The position numbers were made by a program, and so were the translations under genes. A stretch of DNA of 64,000 nucleotides from Senimuribacter intestinalis (GTDB lineage Bacteria; Bacillota; Clostridia; Peptostreptococcales; Anaerovoracaceae): NCBI GenBank assembly GCA_943192975.1, contig CALPCJ010000011.1, positions 53,946 through 117,945 of the forward strand. Reading direction: 5' to 3'. Positions 33,756 to 40,451 of the stretch are shown in pieces. The notes under the pieces are model-generated. The model saw only the letters and a list, made by a program, of their open reading frames with translations. It searched no databases and was not told the origin of the DNA. Each line of letters starts with the position of its first letter. The stretch's first letter is position 1.

Positions 33756-34394
33756 ATGGATACTGAAATACTTCGTGGCCGTATGCCGATTACAATTCGC
33801 AAAAAGCTAATGAAAAAAATTTATGATCCCGGAAATCCTATTATTATAGCAGGTTATGAAAATAAATATGTATTTTTCTTAATTGAGGGAGAAGCAGAAG
33901 CCTCTATCCAAAATAATGATGGTACTGTCGCCGCTGTTTACTTATATAAATCGAATAGCATATTTGGTGAAGTAGAGCCATTTTATAATGACTTCAAACC
34001 TGTAAGCATAACCGCAACTAAAAAGTGTATTGTAGAAGCACTTTATCAGACCGATTTTTTAGAATGGTTGAAAAGTGATTTTGAAGCCACAAAACTGCTT
34101 ATTCGTATAATATCAGAAAAGCTGATACACAATGGTCAACTTATAGAGGAAATGTCTTTGCTATCTGTTCGTAAAAGAGTTTTACGGTGTATAGCTATTT
34201 ACAATCACAAAGGACAGCTACACAAACTAACGAAAAAGCAACTTTCAATCGAAGCAAATACACCTATTAGGAGTGTAAATCGAGCGATTGCAGAATGTGT
34301 AAAAATAGGTTTAATCTCTTATGAGAATAAACAAATTCACATAAAAAATCTCGCTGTTGTTATGGAGCACTTGCCTTCTATATTACACTTTTAG
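33756..34394 (+). CDS. Crp/Fnr-family transcriptional regulator
   Basis: 212 aa. The N-terminal cNMP-binding beta-roll (about residues 15-120, FFLIEGEAEASIQ, NSIFGEVEPFYND) is followed by a dimerisation helix and a winged HTH (LTKKQLSIEANTPIRSVNRAIAECVKIGLI in outline). No Cys cluster for an Fnr-type iron-sulfur centre is present, so another effector is likely. ATG 33756 is preferred (GGAGG at 8 nt) over ATG 33750 (2 nt). AT-rich like its neighbour, part of the cargo. Confidence 0.87.
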   Translation: MDTEILRGRMPITIRKKLMKKIYDPGNPIIIAGYENKYVFFLIEGEAEASIQNNDGTVAAVYLYKSNSIFGEVEPFYNDFKPVSITATKKCIVEALYQTDFLEWLKSDFEATKLLIRIISEKLIHNGQLIEEMSLLSVRKRVLRCIAIYNHKGQLHKLTKKQLSIEANTPIRSVNRAIAECVKIGLISYENKQIHIKNLAVVMEHLPSILHF

Positions 34395-34565
34395 TAAATA
34401 AACTGAATGGAGAGAGCGTCAAAAGCGTGACCTTCGTTTTTTTGCGCCATGTAGCGGAAGCGCACGAAATGGCAAGCAGGGCAGGTGTGGCCACACCTGC
34501 TATTTTTGCCGGGCCGCTGGCCCCGCAAAAATGCTTGTTGGGGAGCTCCCCAAACCCGCAGGACT

Positions 34566-34584
34566 TCGGGACAAAATGTCCCAA
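34566..34584. repeat. Dispersed palindrome copy 4
   Basis: TCGGGACA-AAA-TGTCCCAA, 38 nt after the relaxase stop, at the junction between cargo and backbone. Confidence 0.85.
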
Positions 34585-34622
34585 AGTCCCGGCGCTATGC
34601 GCCTGTTGTCTGCGGCCTGTCG

Positions 34623-36044
34623 CTATCGCTCCTGGGCCTTATTTTCCCGTCCGTCCGTTACGCCGAACAGATGATCAATATTCGCTTTGACCACCACGGC
34701 CTGCCGCATATCCGCCTGGGCCTTGCGGTACTTGGCATAGAGGGCTTTTTTCTTTCCCGCCAGCTCCTGGCGGGCCTTTTTCATATCCGCCATTTTGGGA
34801 AGTTTCTCCCCAGCCAAAAGCTCGTTGAGCGCCGCCTTTGCCGCCCGATAGTCGGAAAGCTCCGCCTCATGCTGGGCCAGATATTTTTTACTGTACCGGG
34901 CCGCCTTGTATCCATCAAATATAGGCCGGGTCTTGGCATACTCCACTGTTGCCGCCATAAGCCCGACTGTCTTTTCGAGGGCCGCCTCCGTTTCCCGCAG
35001 TTCCCCGGAGAGAGCATGAAAACGCTCTACCACCGCCTCGGTGCTGGCCGCCATCGTTTCATAGTCCATAAGGTCATGCTCCCGCAGATACTGGAGGGCG
35101 GCGGCCATCTGTTTGAGGTTGTAAACCTTGGCCCACCGTTCATAGGCCGGGCCCTTGCCCTGGGCCATGCGCTCTTGAATATCTATAATCAGATTGACAC
35201 GCCGGGCCGGAGCCGGGGCCTCGTCTGCCAGTACCGGGATAGGCCGCTCCCCGGCAATCACCGCCCGGATGTCTCCGGGATCAAAACCGTCCCCGAGGGT
35301 AGAGGAACGCAGGCGGGTGAGTTTCTCCTGTCCCGGAGCGAGAAACGAGATCGCCCCGCCCCGGCCATGCTTTACCGCAAAGCCGGACTCCTCCATAAGC
35401 CGGAGAAACGCCGCAAAGTCGGCGGGCTTTTGCTCCAGAGCGGCAACGATGGCCTGCCGCACCCTCTGCTGTGCGGACGGGGGCCGCTCCCCGATCCACT
35501 GGCCGTAATGTAGGAAACGGCCCTTGCTGTGGAGCTTTGGATGCCGGATCACGGACAGGTCATTTTCCAGACATACCCGGTCAGAGAGCCGCCGCAGAGC
35601 CCCCGCCGATCTCCAGAAATCTCGGAATTTCCGAGTATAATCCAGCGAGATCGGATTGTAATAAATGTGGTTATGGATATGTTTTTTATCCGTATGGGTG
35701 GCAACGAAAAAGGCGTGTTTGCCCTTTGTCCAGCGCATGGCTGTTTCATAGCCTACCCGGTTTGCCTCCTCCGGGGTAATTTCCCCGGGTACAAAGGACT
35801 GGCGGATCTGATAGCAGAGCACATCCGCCTCCCGCTTTTGTTCCCGGCCTGTGACCGCTTTATACTTTGCCCGGGAGAGCAGAAACTCGGCATCGGCGGT
35901 CTGGTGGTCGCACTCATAGGAAGAAATGAGCTGGCCGTCCTGGGTTTTATCCGGGTCTTTCCCGTAGTCCAGACGATCCTTCAGCGAGCTGGCGATGGTT
36001 TCCCCCTTGCTGATATGGTGGGTAATGAGTCTGGTGGTTGCCGT
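34623..36044 (-). CDS. Conjugative relaxase (MobA/VirD2, MOBP type)
   Basis: About 473 aa. It nicks oriT and leads the transferred strand. Visible motifs are the HUH-type triad HIHNHIYYN (about residue 120) and the candidate Tyr in RLDYGKD. RKFRDFWRSAGALRRLSDRVCLEN is typical of this family, and the C-terminal half is helical. Homologs begin MATTRLI; here ATTRLI is preceded by ACG 7 nt after GGAGG, exactly where ATG is expected. The only canonical in-frame start is a GTG at 36131, which would add 29 residues through a dispersed palindrome. ACG initiation or an upstream start must be tested. Confidence 0.9.
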   Translation of the reverse strand, partial: TATTRLITHHISKGETIASSLKDRLDYGKDPDKTQDGQLISSYECDHQTADAEFLLSRAKYKAVTGREQKREADVLCYQIRQSFVPGEITPEEANRVGYETAMRWTKGKHAFFVATHTDKKHIHNHIYYNPISLDYTRKFRDFWRSAGALRRLSDRVCLENDLSVIRHPKLHSKGRFLHYGQWIGERPPSAQQRVRQAIVAALEQKPADFAAFLRLMEESGFAVKHGRGGAISFLAPGQEKLTRLRSSTLGDGFDPGDIRAVIAGERPIPVLADEAPAPARRVNLIIDIQERMAQGKGPAYERWAKVYNLKQMAAALQYLREHDLMDYETMAASTEAVVERFHALSGELRETEAALEKTVGLMAATVEYAKTRPIFDGYKAARYSKKYLAQHEAELSDYRAAKAALNELLAGEKLPKMADMKKARQELAGKKKALYAKYRKAQADMRQAVVVKANIDHLFGVTDGRENKAQER

Positions 36045-36080
36045 AAATATCCCTCCTCTCCGCAAACGGCTTTCTCCACC

Positions 36081-36099
36081 TTGGGACACTTTGTCCCGA
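36081..36099. repeat. Dispersed palindrome copy 5
   Basis: TTGGGACA-CTT-TGTCCCGA, between mobC and the relaxase start; in the relaxase frame it would read RDKVSQG. Confidence 0.85.
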
Positions 36100-36110
36100 A
36101 GTCGAGAAAA

Positions 36111-36138
36111 CCGGGGAGCAGCACACGCCACTCCCCGG
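36111..36138. other. Hairpin between mobC and relaxase
   Basis: Perfect 8-bp arms CCGGGGAG and CTCCCCGG are 12 nt apart and followed by TTTTC on the minus strand. It lies 6 nt after the mobC stop. It may be a terminator/attenuator or part of oriT, since MOBP oriT regions often lie by mobC. Confidence 0.45.
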
Positions 36139-36143
36139 AAAGG

Positions 36144-36491
36144 CTAAAGCTCCACCACGGCGGCCAGCTTTTTTAACAGATCGGCCAGCGGCTCCCACAG
36201 GGCCGCATAGTCCCGTTGCAAGCTGGCGATCTCCTCGGGGTAAATCCCGCCGTAGGTATTCGCCTGGATCGCCACTTGGTTTAGGTTGTTAGAGCACCGC
36301 CGCTGGAGCGATACCAGCTCCCGGACGGGCGACAGGTCAACATGGAGCACATAGCCGTTGAGGGCCATTTTCCGCATATAGGCCCCCATGTTGCGGATGC
36401 CCGCCTCGTCCATGCGTTCTTGGATAAGGGCCTGCTCCTCCTCCGACACCATCACATGGAGATGGATGGGGCGGCGGCGTTTCTTTGTCAT
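36144..36491 (-). CDS. MobC-type relaxosome accessory protein
   Basis: 115 aa, basic N-terminus (MTKKRRRPIHLHVMVSEEEQ) and the MobC pattern GAYMRKMALNGYV ... NNLNQVAIQANTYGGI. It probably opens DNA at oriT for the relaxase. Ribosome site GGGAGGAG lies directly before ATG 36491, and the start overlaps the preceding gene's stop (ATGA). Confidence 0.88.
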   Translation of the reverse strand: MTKKRRRPIHLHVMVSEEEQALIQERMDEAGIRNMGAYMRKMALNGYVLHVDLSPVRELVSLQRRCSNNLNQVAIQANTYGGIYPEEIASLQRDYAALWEPLADLLKKLAAVVEL

Positions 36492-37066
36492 CGCTCCTCC
36501 CGGGCGGGGGCTTTTTTCTTGTGGACGGGATCGCCCCGGTCAGCCCCGGCCAGTTTTGCGGCCTCCTTCATCTGCTGGGCAATCGGACGGGGCCTGTCGG
36601 GATTGCCAGGGGCGGGCCGCAGCTCGTAATCTGCCGCCTGCCTTTCTGTCAAAGGCCGGGTGTAGGTCAGATGCCCCCAAGCCAGAAATGCGCCGCTCTC
36701 CACAGGGATACGCTGATCGTAGTTGACGATCTCGTCCGGGGCGTTATGGGGCGGCTTGGGGAATGTCCCAATGTCCACAGGCCGCTGGGTAGAGTAATAC
36801 TTGTAAAGGCCGGGGCCCTCGGTCTGCACGATCTCCACATGGTAAAGCCGCTGGTAGTCCTGCACCCGGTCTGAAAAGTCCTGTTCCATAGCGGCCAGAT
36901 CGTTGCCGTAATGCCCCCATTCATACTGCCGCTGGCCGTTCTTATCATCGTAACAGGCCCATGTGACATAGGGGGATGGGGCCGTGGGATGTTCGCCCAG
37001 AGCAAAGCCCCTGCCGTTTTCCAGCATTACAGCCTTCAAAATGGAATAGCCTTGATTTTTGTCCAT
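36488..37066 (-). CDS. Conserved ICE protein of unknown function
   Basis: 192 aa starting at ATG 37066 (MDKNQGYSILKAVMLENGRGFALGEHP) with AAGGAGG at 4 nt. The N-terminal domain (to about 95) describes a soluble alpha/beta protein common in clostridial conjugative elements. The C-terminus ends with PIAQQMKEAAKLAG and a Lys/Arg-rich tail, a motif also seen in three other proteins of this element. No catalytic motif recognised. Confidence 0.75.
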   Translation of the reverse strand: MDKNQGYSILKAVMLENGRGFALGEHPTAPSPYVTWACYDDKNGQRQYEWGHYGNDLAAMEQDFSDRVQDYQRLYHVEIVQTEGPGLYKYYSTQRPVDIGTFPKPPHNAPDEIVNYDQRIPVESGAFLAWGHLTYTRPLTERQAADYELRPAPGNPDRPRPIAQQMKEAAKLAGADRGDPVHKKKAPAREER

Positions 37067-37093
37067 AATACCTCCTTCCAGAAAGCGGGGACT

Positions 37094-37112
37094 TTGGGAC
37101 AAAATGTCCCAA
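37094..37112. repeat. Dispersed palindrome copy 6
   Basis: TTGGGACA-AAA-TGTCCCAA, a fully symmetric pair of arms, 27 nt upstream of the 192-aa gene start. Confidence 0.85.
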
Positions 37113-37229
37113 AGCTCCGCCATAAAGATGTTGACAGCATCAGGGCCAATCCGGGGCAGGCCATAGAAAGATACGGCCTGCCCCAGAAACAGCCTGTAAA
37201 AGCCTTGATACAAGCGGGTTTTTAAGGGC

Positions 37230-37598
37230 CTAATTGTCAACAGTACGGCCCCGTTTTTTCCGCATATATTCCCGCTGTTGGCGGCGGTGGGCTTTTAAGG
37301 CGCACGCCTCCGAACAGTACGCCTGCCGCCTGTCCGGGGCAACGGCCCCGCCGCATACCGGGCATATCTTAAAATCCGGCCTTGGCCCCTGGGTGGTGAG
37401 GGCGGCCTCCAGTACGGGATTGAGGGGGAGGACGGCCTCCCGGAAGTAACGGCACAGGGCCCCCGTCCAGCATTTCCCCAGCATATAGCACTCACAGTCC
37501 AAAGGCAGGCATCCATATTCCCGGTCATAGTTGGCACACCACTTTGCCACAAGGGAACGGATCGCCGCCTTTTCTTCCCGGGTCAGTTCACGGGCCAT
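37230..37598 (-). CDS. Cysteine-rich VLP-type protein
   Basis: 122 aa with ten Cys, matching the Cys_rich_VLP family: CANYDREYGCLPLDCECYMLGKCW in the first half and a zinc-finger-like CPVCGGAV ... YCSEACALKAHRR in the second, ending very basic (REYMRKKRGRTV). Probably zinc-binding and possibly nucleic-acid-binding. ATG 37598 follows GGAGG. Found in many Tn1549-like elements; function unknown. Confidence 0.82.
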   Translation of the reverse strand: MARELTREEKAAIRSLVAKWCANYDREYGCLPLDCECYMLGKCWTGALCRYFREAVLPLNPVLEAALTTQGPRPDFKICPVCGGAVAPDRRQAYCSEACALKAHRRQQREYMRKKRGRTVDN

Positions 37599-37602
37599 CG
37601 CA

Positions 37603-37779
37603 TCACCTCCCGCCAGCCGGGGCCCTCAAAAGCTCTTTGTAGCAGGCCACGCACCCAACGCCCCGCCAGTAGGAACAGCCACAGCAGGCCGAGCCCCGGG
37701 GCAGTTTTCTCTCAGCCGGGGCCTTGGAACGGGGCTTTTCTTTCATCATTTTCTCAAAAGGGTTGTTTGTAAAATTCAT
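37603..37779 (-). CDS. Small cysteine-rich ICE protein
   Basis: A 58-aa reading frame begins at ATG 37779, overlapping the DUF4366 gene's stop by 4 nt (ATGA), and ends 4 nt before the Cys-rich VLP gene. It reads MNFTNNPFEKMMKEK at the start and CCGCSYWRGVGCVACYKELL near the end, with five Cys. The overlapping start, tight packing and Cys pattern support a real gene. Similar short proteins occur in related elements; function unknown, perhaps a zinc-binding accessory of the transfer apparatus. Confidence 0.72.
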   Translation of the reverse strand: MNFTNNPFEKMMKEKPRSKAPAERKLPRGSACCGCSYWRGVGCVACYKELLRAPAGGR

Positions 37780-38417
37780 TCATCGTCCTCCGTGTATTCA
37801 TCCTCTTCATCCCACGGGGGCAGGTCGTCCCCGGGATCGTCATAGTCCTCCAGTTCCTCGTCATAGCCCTCCACAGGCCCGGCGGCCTTTTCCTGTTTCG
37901 GGCGGTAAACCTTGAAATACCAGCCAGCCCCGCCGCCGATCAGCGCAAGGCCCAGCACCAGCAGGAGCATCCCGGGATTACTTTTCTTTTCGGGTTCCGG
38001 TTCCGGCTCCGGGGCTGGGGCAGGTTCTGGCTCTGGCTCCGGCTGGGGAGCGGGCGGCTCCTCGGTAATCTCAGCCAGTGCCATAAGGTCGGCCTCAGTA
38101 ACGGCATTGAGGAAATACACATTTTCGCCGCTCCGCTGGCGGTCAATCACCAGATAAAAAATGTTCTCGTTGGGCGTGGTGATAGTAAAAAATTCCTTGC
38201 CGTCCCCGTCCGTGGCGTTATCCACCACCGTCCCGGTGCCCTCCGGGGTAAACGGGTTTGGCTCCGGCTCGGGTTCCTCCGCCACAGGGGGCTCGGGGTC
38301 ATAGCCGCCTGTGCCGTCCATAAATTCCTCGCCGCCCCCGGCATAGGCGGTGGCGCTAAACCCGCATAAAAGAACAGCGGCAAAGAGCGCCGCTGTTAAG
38401 ACTCGAAATCGTTTCAT
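37776..38417 (-). CDS. DUF4366 surface protein of the transfer apparatus
   Basis: 213 aa: signal peptide (MKRFRVLTAALFAAVLLCGF ... AYA-GG), an extracellular domain (about 60-125, FYLVIDRQRSGENVYFLNAVTEADL), a Pro/Glu-rich rod (about 130-155), one membrane segment (MLLLVLGLALIGGGAGWYF) and a very acidic cytoplasmic tail. This is the DUF4366 pattern found beside NlpC/P60 proteins in Gram-positive T4SS loci. Start ATG 38417 follows GGAGG. Confidence 0.85.
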   Translation of the reverse strand: MKRFRVLTAALFAAVLLCGFSATAYAGGGEEFMDGTGGYDPEPPVAEEPEPEPNPFTPEGTGTVVDNATDGDGKEFFTITTPNENIFYLVIDRQRSGENVYFLNAVTEADLMALAEITEEPPAPQPEPEPEPAPAPEPEPEPEKKSNPGMLLLVLGLALIGGGAGWYFKVYRPKQEKAAGPVEGYDEELEDYDDPGDDLPPWDEEDEYTEDDE

Positions 38418-38419
38418 AT

Positions 38420-38674
38420 TCAGTTTTCCTCCTTTTCCGCAGGCTCGGACTTCGGGACACTTTGTCCCAAAGCCCCGCCGTTTTTCAACTTTTCAAACAA
38501 CAGGGGGAGCTGTGCAAGTGGGATGCTCATACCCCGCACGATGTCCACAATCTCGCTGTTTTCCGCCTCCAGCTTGTTTTTCTCCAGCTCCTTGAGCCGG
38601 GCCTGCTGGTCGGCGATTTTGGCCTTGACCTTATCAATCTCGGCCTGGATTTTCATACTTTTGGTTGTTGCCAT
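38420..38674 (-). CDS. DUF4315 small coiled-coil protein
   Basis: 84 aa, start ATG 38674 (GGAGG at 6 nt). A single long charged helix (MKIQAEIDKVKAKIADQQARL in outline, about 5-40), then IVDIVRGMSIPLAQLPLLFEKL. This is the small DUF4315 partner found between the NlpC/P60 and DUF4366 genes. The C-terminal GALGQSVPKSEP is the translated dispersed palindrome. Confidence 0.85.
   Translation of the reverse strand: MATTKSMKIQAEIDKVKAKIADQQARLKELEKNKLEAENSEIVDIVRGMSIPLAQLPLLFEKLKNGGALGQSVPKSEPAEKEEN
38452..38470. repeat. Dispersed palindrome copy 7
   Basis: TCGGGACA-CTT-TGTCCCAA, inside the last codons of the DUF4315 gene (encodes LGQSVPK). Confidence 0.85.
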
Positions 38675-38687
38675 AGAATACCTCCAA

Positions 38688-40451
38688 TCACGGCAGACGC
38701 CCATAGGCGTATAGATGAGACTGCCAGTAGTTTGTATTTAGGTTTGCGTATCCGATGGGATCTCCACAGTGGAGCATCCGCCCGTCCCCTACATAAATCC
38801 CACAGTGGCTCACGCCCGATGTGTTATAGGTGCCTTTGAAAAACACAAGGTCGCCGGGCCTGGGGGAGCTTACCGGGGTACACAGGTTATAGAGCCCCTG
38901 GGCAGTCTGGCGGCCCACATTCCAGCCGGAATGGTTGATAACCCACGATAAATAGCCGGAGCAGTCAAAGGATGTGGCCGGGGAGCTCCCGCCCCACACA
39001 TAGGGGTAGCCGATGTACTTCTGCGCCTCCGAGAGCATGGCGGCGAAAGTTTCATCGTCCAGATATTCCCCCGGAACTTCGTAGCCCTGGGGCGGGTTGG
39101 TAATGTATCTGTCCACATAGGGGGAGTCCGGGAACAGGTCGGGCCTGTTTCCCACAGTAGACATATAGATGGCGTACCGGGACATCTGCTCCTCGCTCAT
39201 AAAATACACAGGCAGATGGGACAGGTTTTTGTTTTCCAGCGTTACATAGCAGATAGAATAGTTGTAGGGAATTTCCACCTCGTAATCGTTGCCCTCGCTG
39301 TCCGTCCGGGTTTCGGTGCGGTAGCGCACCTCCACCACCACTTCCTCGGTGAGAATGTACTGGCGGTCAAAGAGCGTCTGCAGGGTGCCTGCCGCCTGTG
39401 AAAGCGTCCATTGCCCCTCGTGGAGAGCCGACAGGATGGAGATCAGCACATAGGGGTCATGCTCTATCCCGTCCAGATCGAAGTGATACTCGTCATAGTC
39501 ATGGGTGCTTTCGTAGGTATCGAGATAGTTTTTAAGTTCTGCCTCCAGCCCTGTATAGGCGGCCTCGGCCCCCAGCATATCCCCATCCTCGGACGGGTAG
39601 GTGGTGGCCCCTAAAGCCCCGGCCCCGGCGTTTCCAATCGTTACCAGCGAGGACGAGCAGGACTGCACCAGAAAGACCAGCAGGATGCAGGCAAGGGCGA
39701 TGACGGAGCCAGCGGGATGGCGTTTCACAAAGCCCGCCGCCTTTACCGCCAGCTTTTCCGTGGCGGCGGCGGTTTTCCCGGCGGCCTTTGCCCCCTGTTT
39801 GGCGGCCTCCTTTGCCCGCTTTTGGTACTGCTTTCGGTTGCGCTGTTTCTGCCAGTACCGGGCGAAAAAATTTTTGGATAGCTCCGGGTGCTCCTGGGCG
39901 GCGGTGTGGAAGTGATAGTCCGCCGTCCGTTTGACATACCGGGCCTCGGCCTTTTGTACCGCCCTGGCCGGGTGCTCCCGGATTTTCCTTTTTACAAACC
40001 GGGAGCCATGCCGCAGTACGGACTCGCCAACAAGTTCGGAGCGGTGGGCCCCCTCGGTGCCCACATTTTCCTGCTCCACCTCGAAAATTTTTCCATGTAC
40101 AAAACCATGAACAGAGCCGCTGGCCACCCGGCCTGCACGCTTTACCGGGCCGGGCTTTTTCGGCGGCTTTTGTCTTGCCAGCTTTTCCTTTGCCTTTTCT
40201 ACCTTTCTGCCTTGCTTTTCCATGCGGAGCTTGGATGCCGCCGCCTGTTCCTGCTGGCTTTTCTGCCGGAATTTGGACTTGGGAGACTTCGGGACACTTT
40301 GTCCCGAAGTTCCCGCCTCACCGGGCCCAGACTGCTTTTCAGAGCCAGCCCCAAAAGCAGAACCGCCCGGATCGGCGGCCCCGCCCCCGGGGTCAGTGCG
40401 GCCTGTCTGCGCCCAGGGCTCCGGGCGTGGTTTATTCGGTTTTCGTTTCAT
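38688..40451 (-). CDS. NlpC/P60 cell-wall hydrolase of the type IV secretion system
   Basis: 587 aa. A long basic, Ala/Lys-rich cytoplasmic region (1-245) is followed by one membrane segment (SVIALACILLVFLVQSC), then an extracellular domain (about 270-440, CD1107-like) and a C-terminal NlpC/P60 domain. The catalytic Cys is in TSFDCSGYLSW and the His in VSHCGIYVGDG. It opens peptidoglycan for the conjugation channel. The N-terminal region contains GTSGQSVPKSPKS, the translated dispersed palindrome. The ATG overlaps the end of virB4 by 20 nt. Confidence 0.92.
   Translation of the reverse strand: MKRKPNKPRPEPWAQTGRTDPGGGAADPGGSAFGAGSEKQSGPGEAGTSGQSVPKSPKSKFRQKSQQEQAAASKLRMEKQGRKVEKAKEKLARQKPPKKPGPVKRAGRVASGSVHGFVHGKIFEVEQENVGTEGAHRSELVGESVLRHGSRFVKRKIREHPARAVQKAEARYVKRTADYHFHTAAQEHPELSKNFFARYWQKQRNRKQYQKRAKEAAKQGAKAAGKTAAATEKLAVKAAGFVKRHPAGSVIALACILLVFLVQSCSSSLVTIGNAGAGALGATTYPSEDGDMLGAEAAYTGLEAELKNYLDTYESTHDYDEYHFDLDGIEHDPYVLISILSALHEGQWTLSQAAGTLQTLFDRQYILTEEVVVEVRYRTETRTDSEGNDYEVEIPYNYSICYVTLENKNLSHLPVYFMSEEQMSRYAIYMSTVGNRPDLFPDSPYVDRYITNPPQGYEVPGEYLDDETFAAMLSEAQKYIGYPYVWGGSSPATSFDCSGYLSWVINHSGWNVGRQTAQGLYNLCTPVSSPRPGDLVFFKGTYNTSGVSHCGIYVGDGRMLHCGDPIGYANLNTNYWQSHLYAYGRLP
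40289..40307. repeat. Dispersed palindrome copy 8
   Basis: TCGGGACA-CTT-TGTCCCGA, perfect, well inside the NlpC/P60 gene (encodes SGQSVPK near residue 50). Confidence 0.9.

Noticed and set aside
34485..35513. 342-codon plus-strand open frame
   Set aside because: Antisense to the relaxase; high GC content makes such frames common across the conjugative element.
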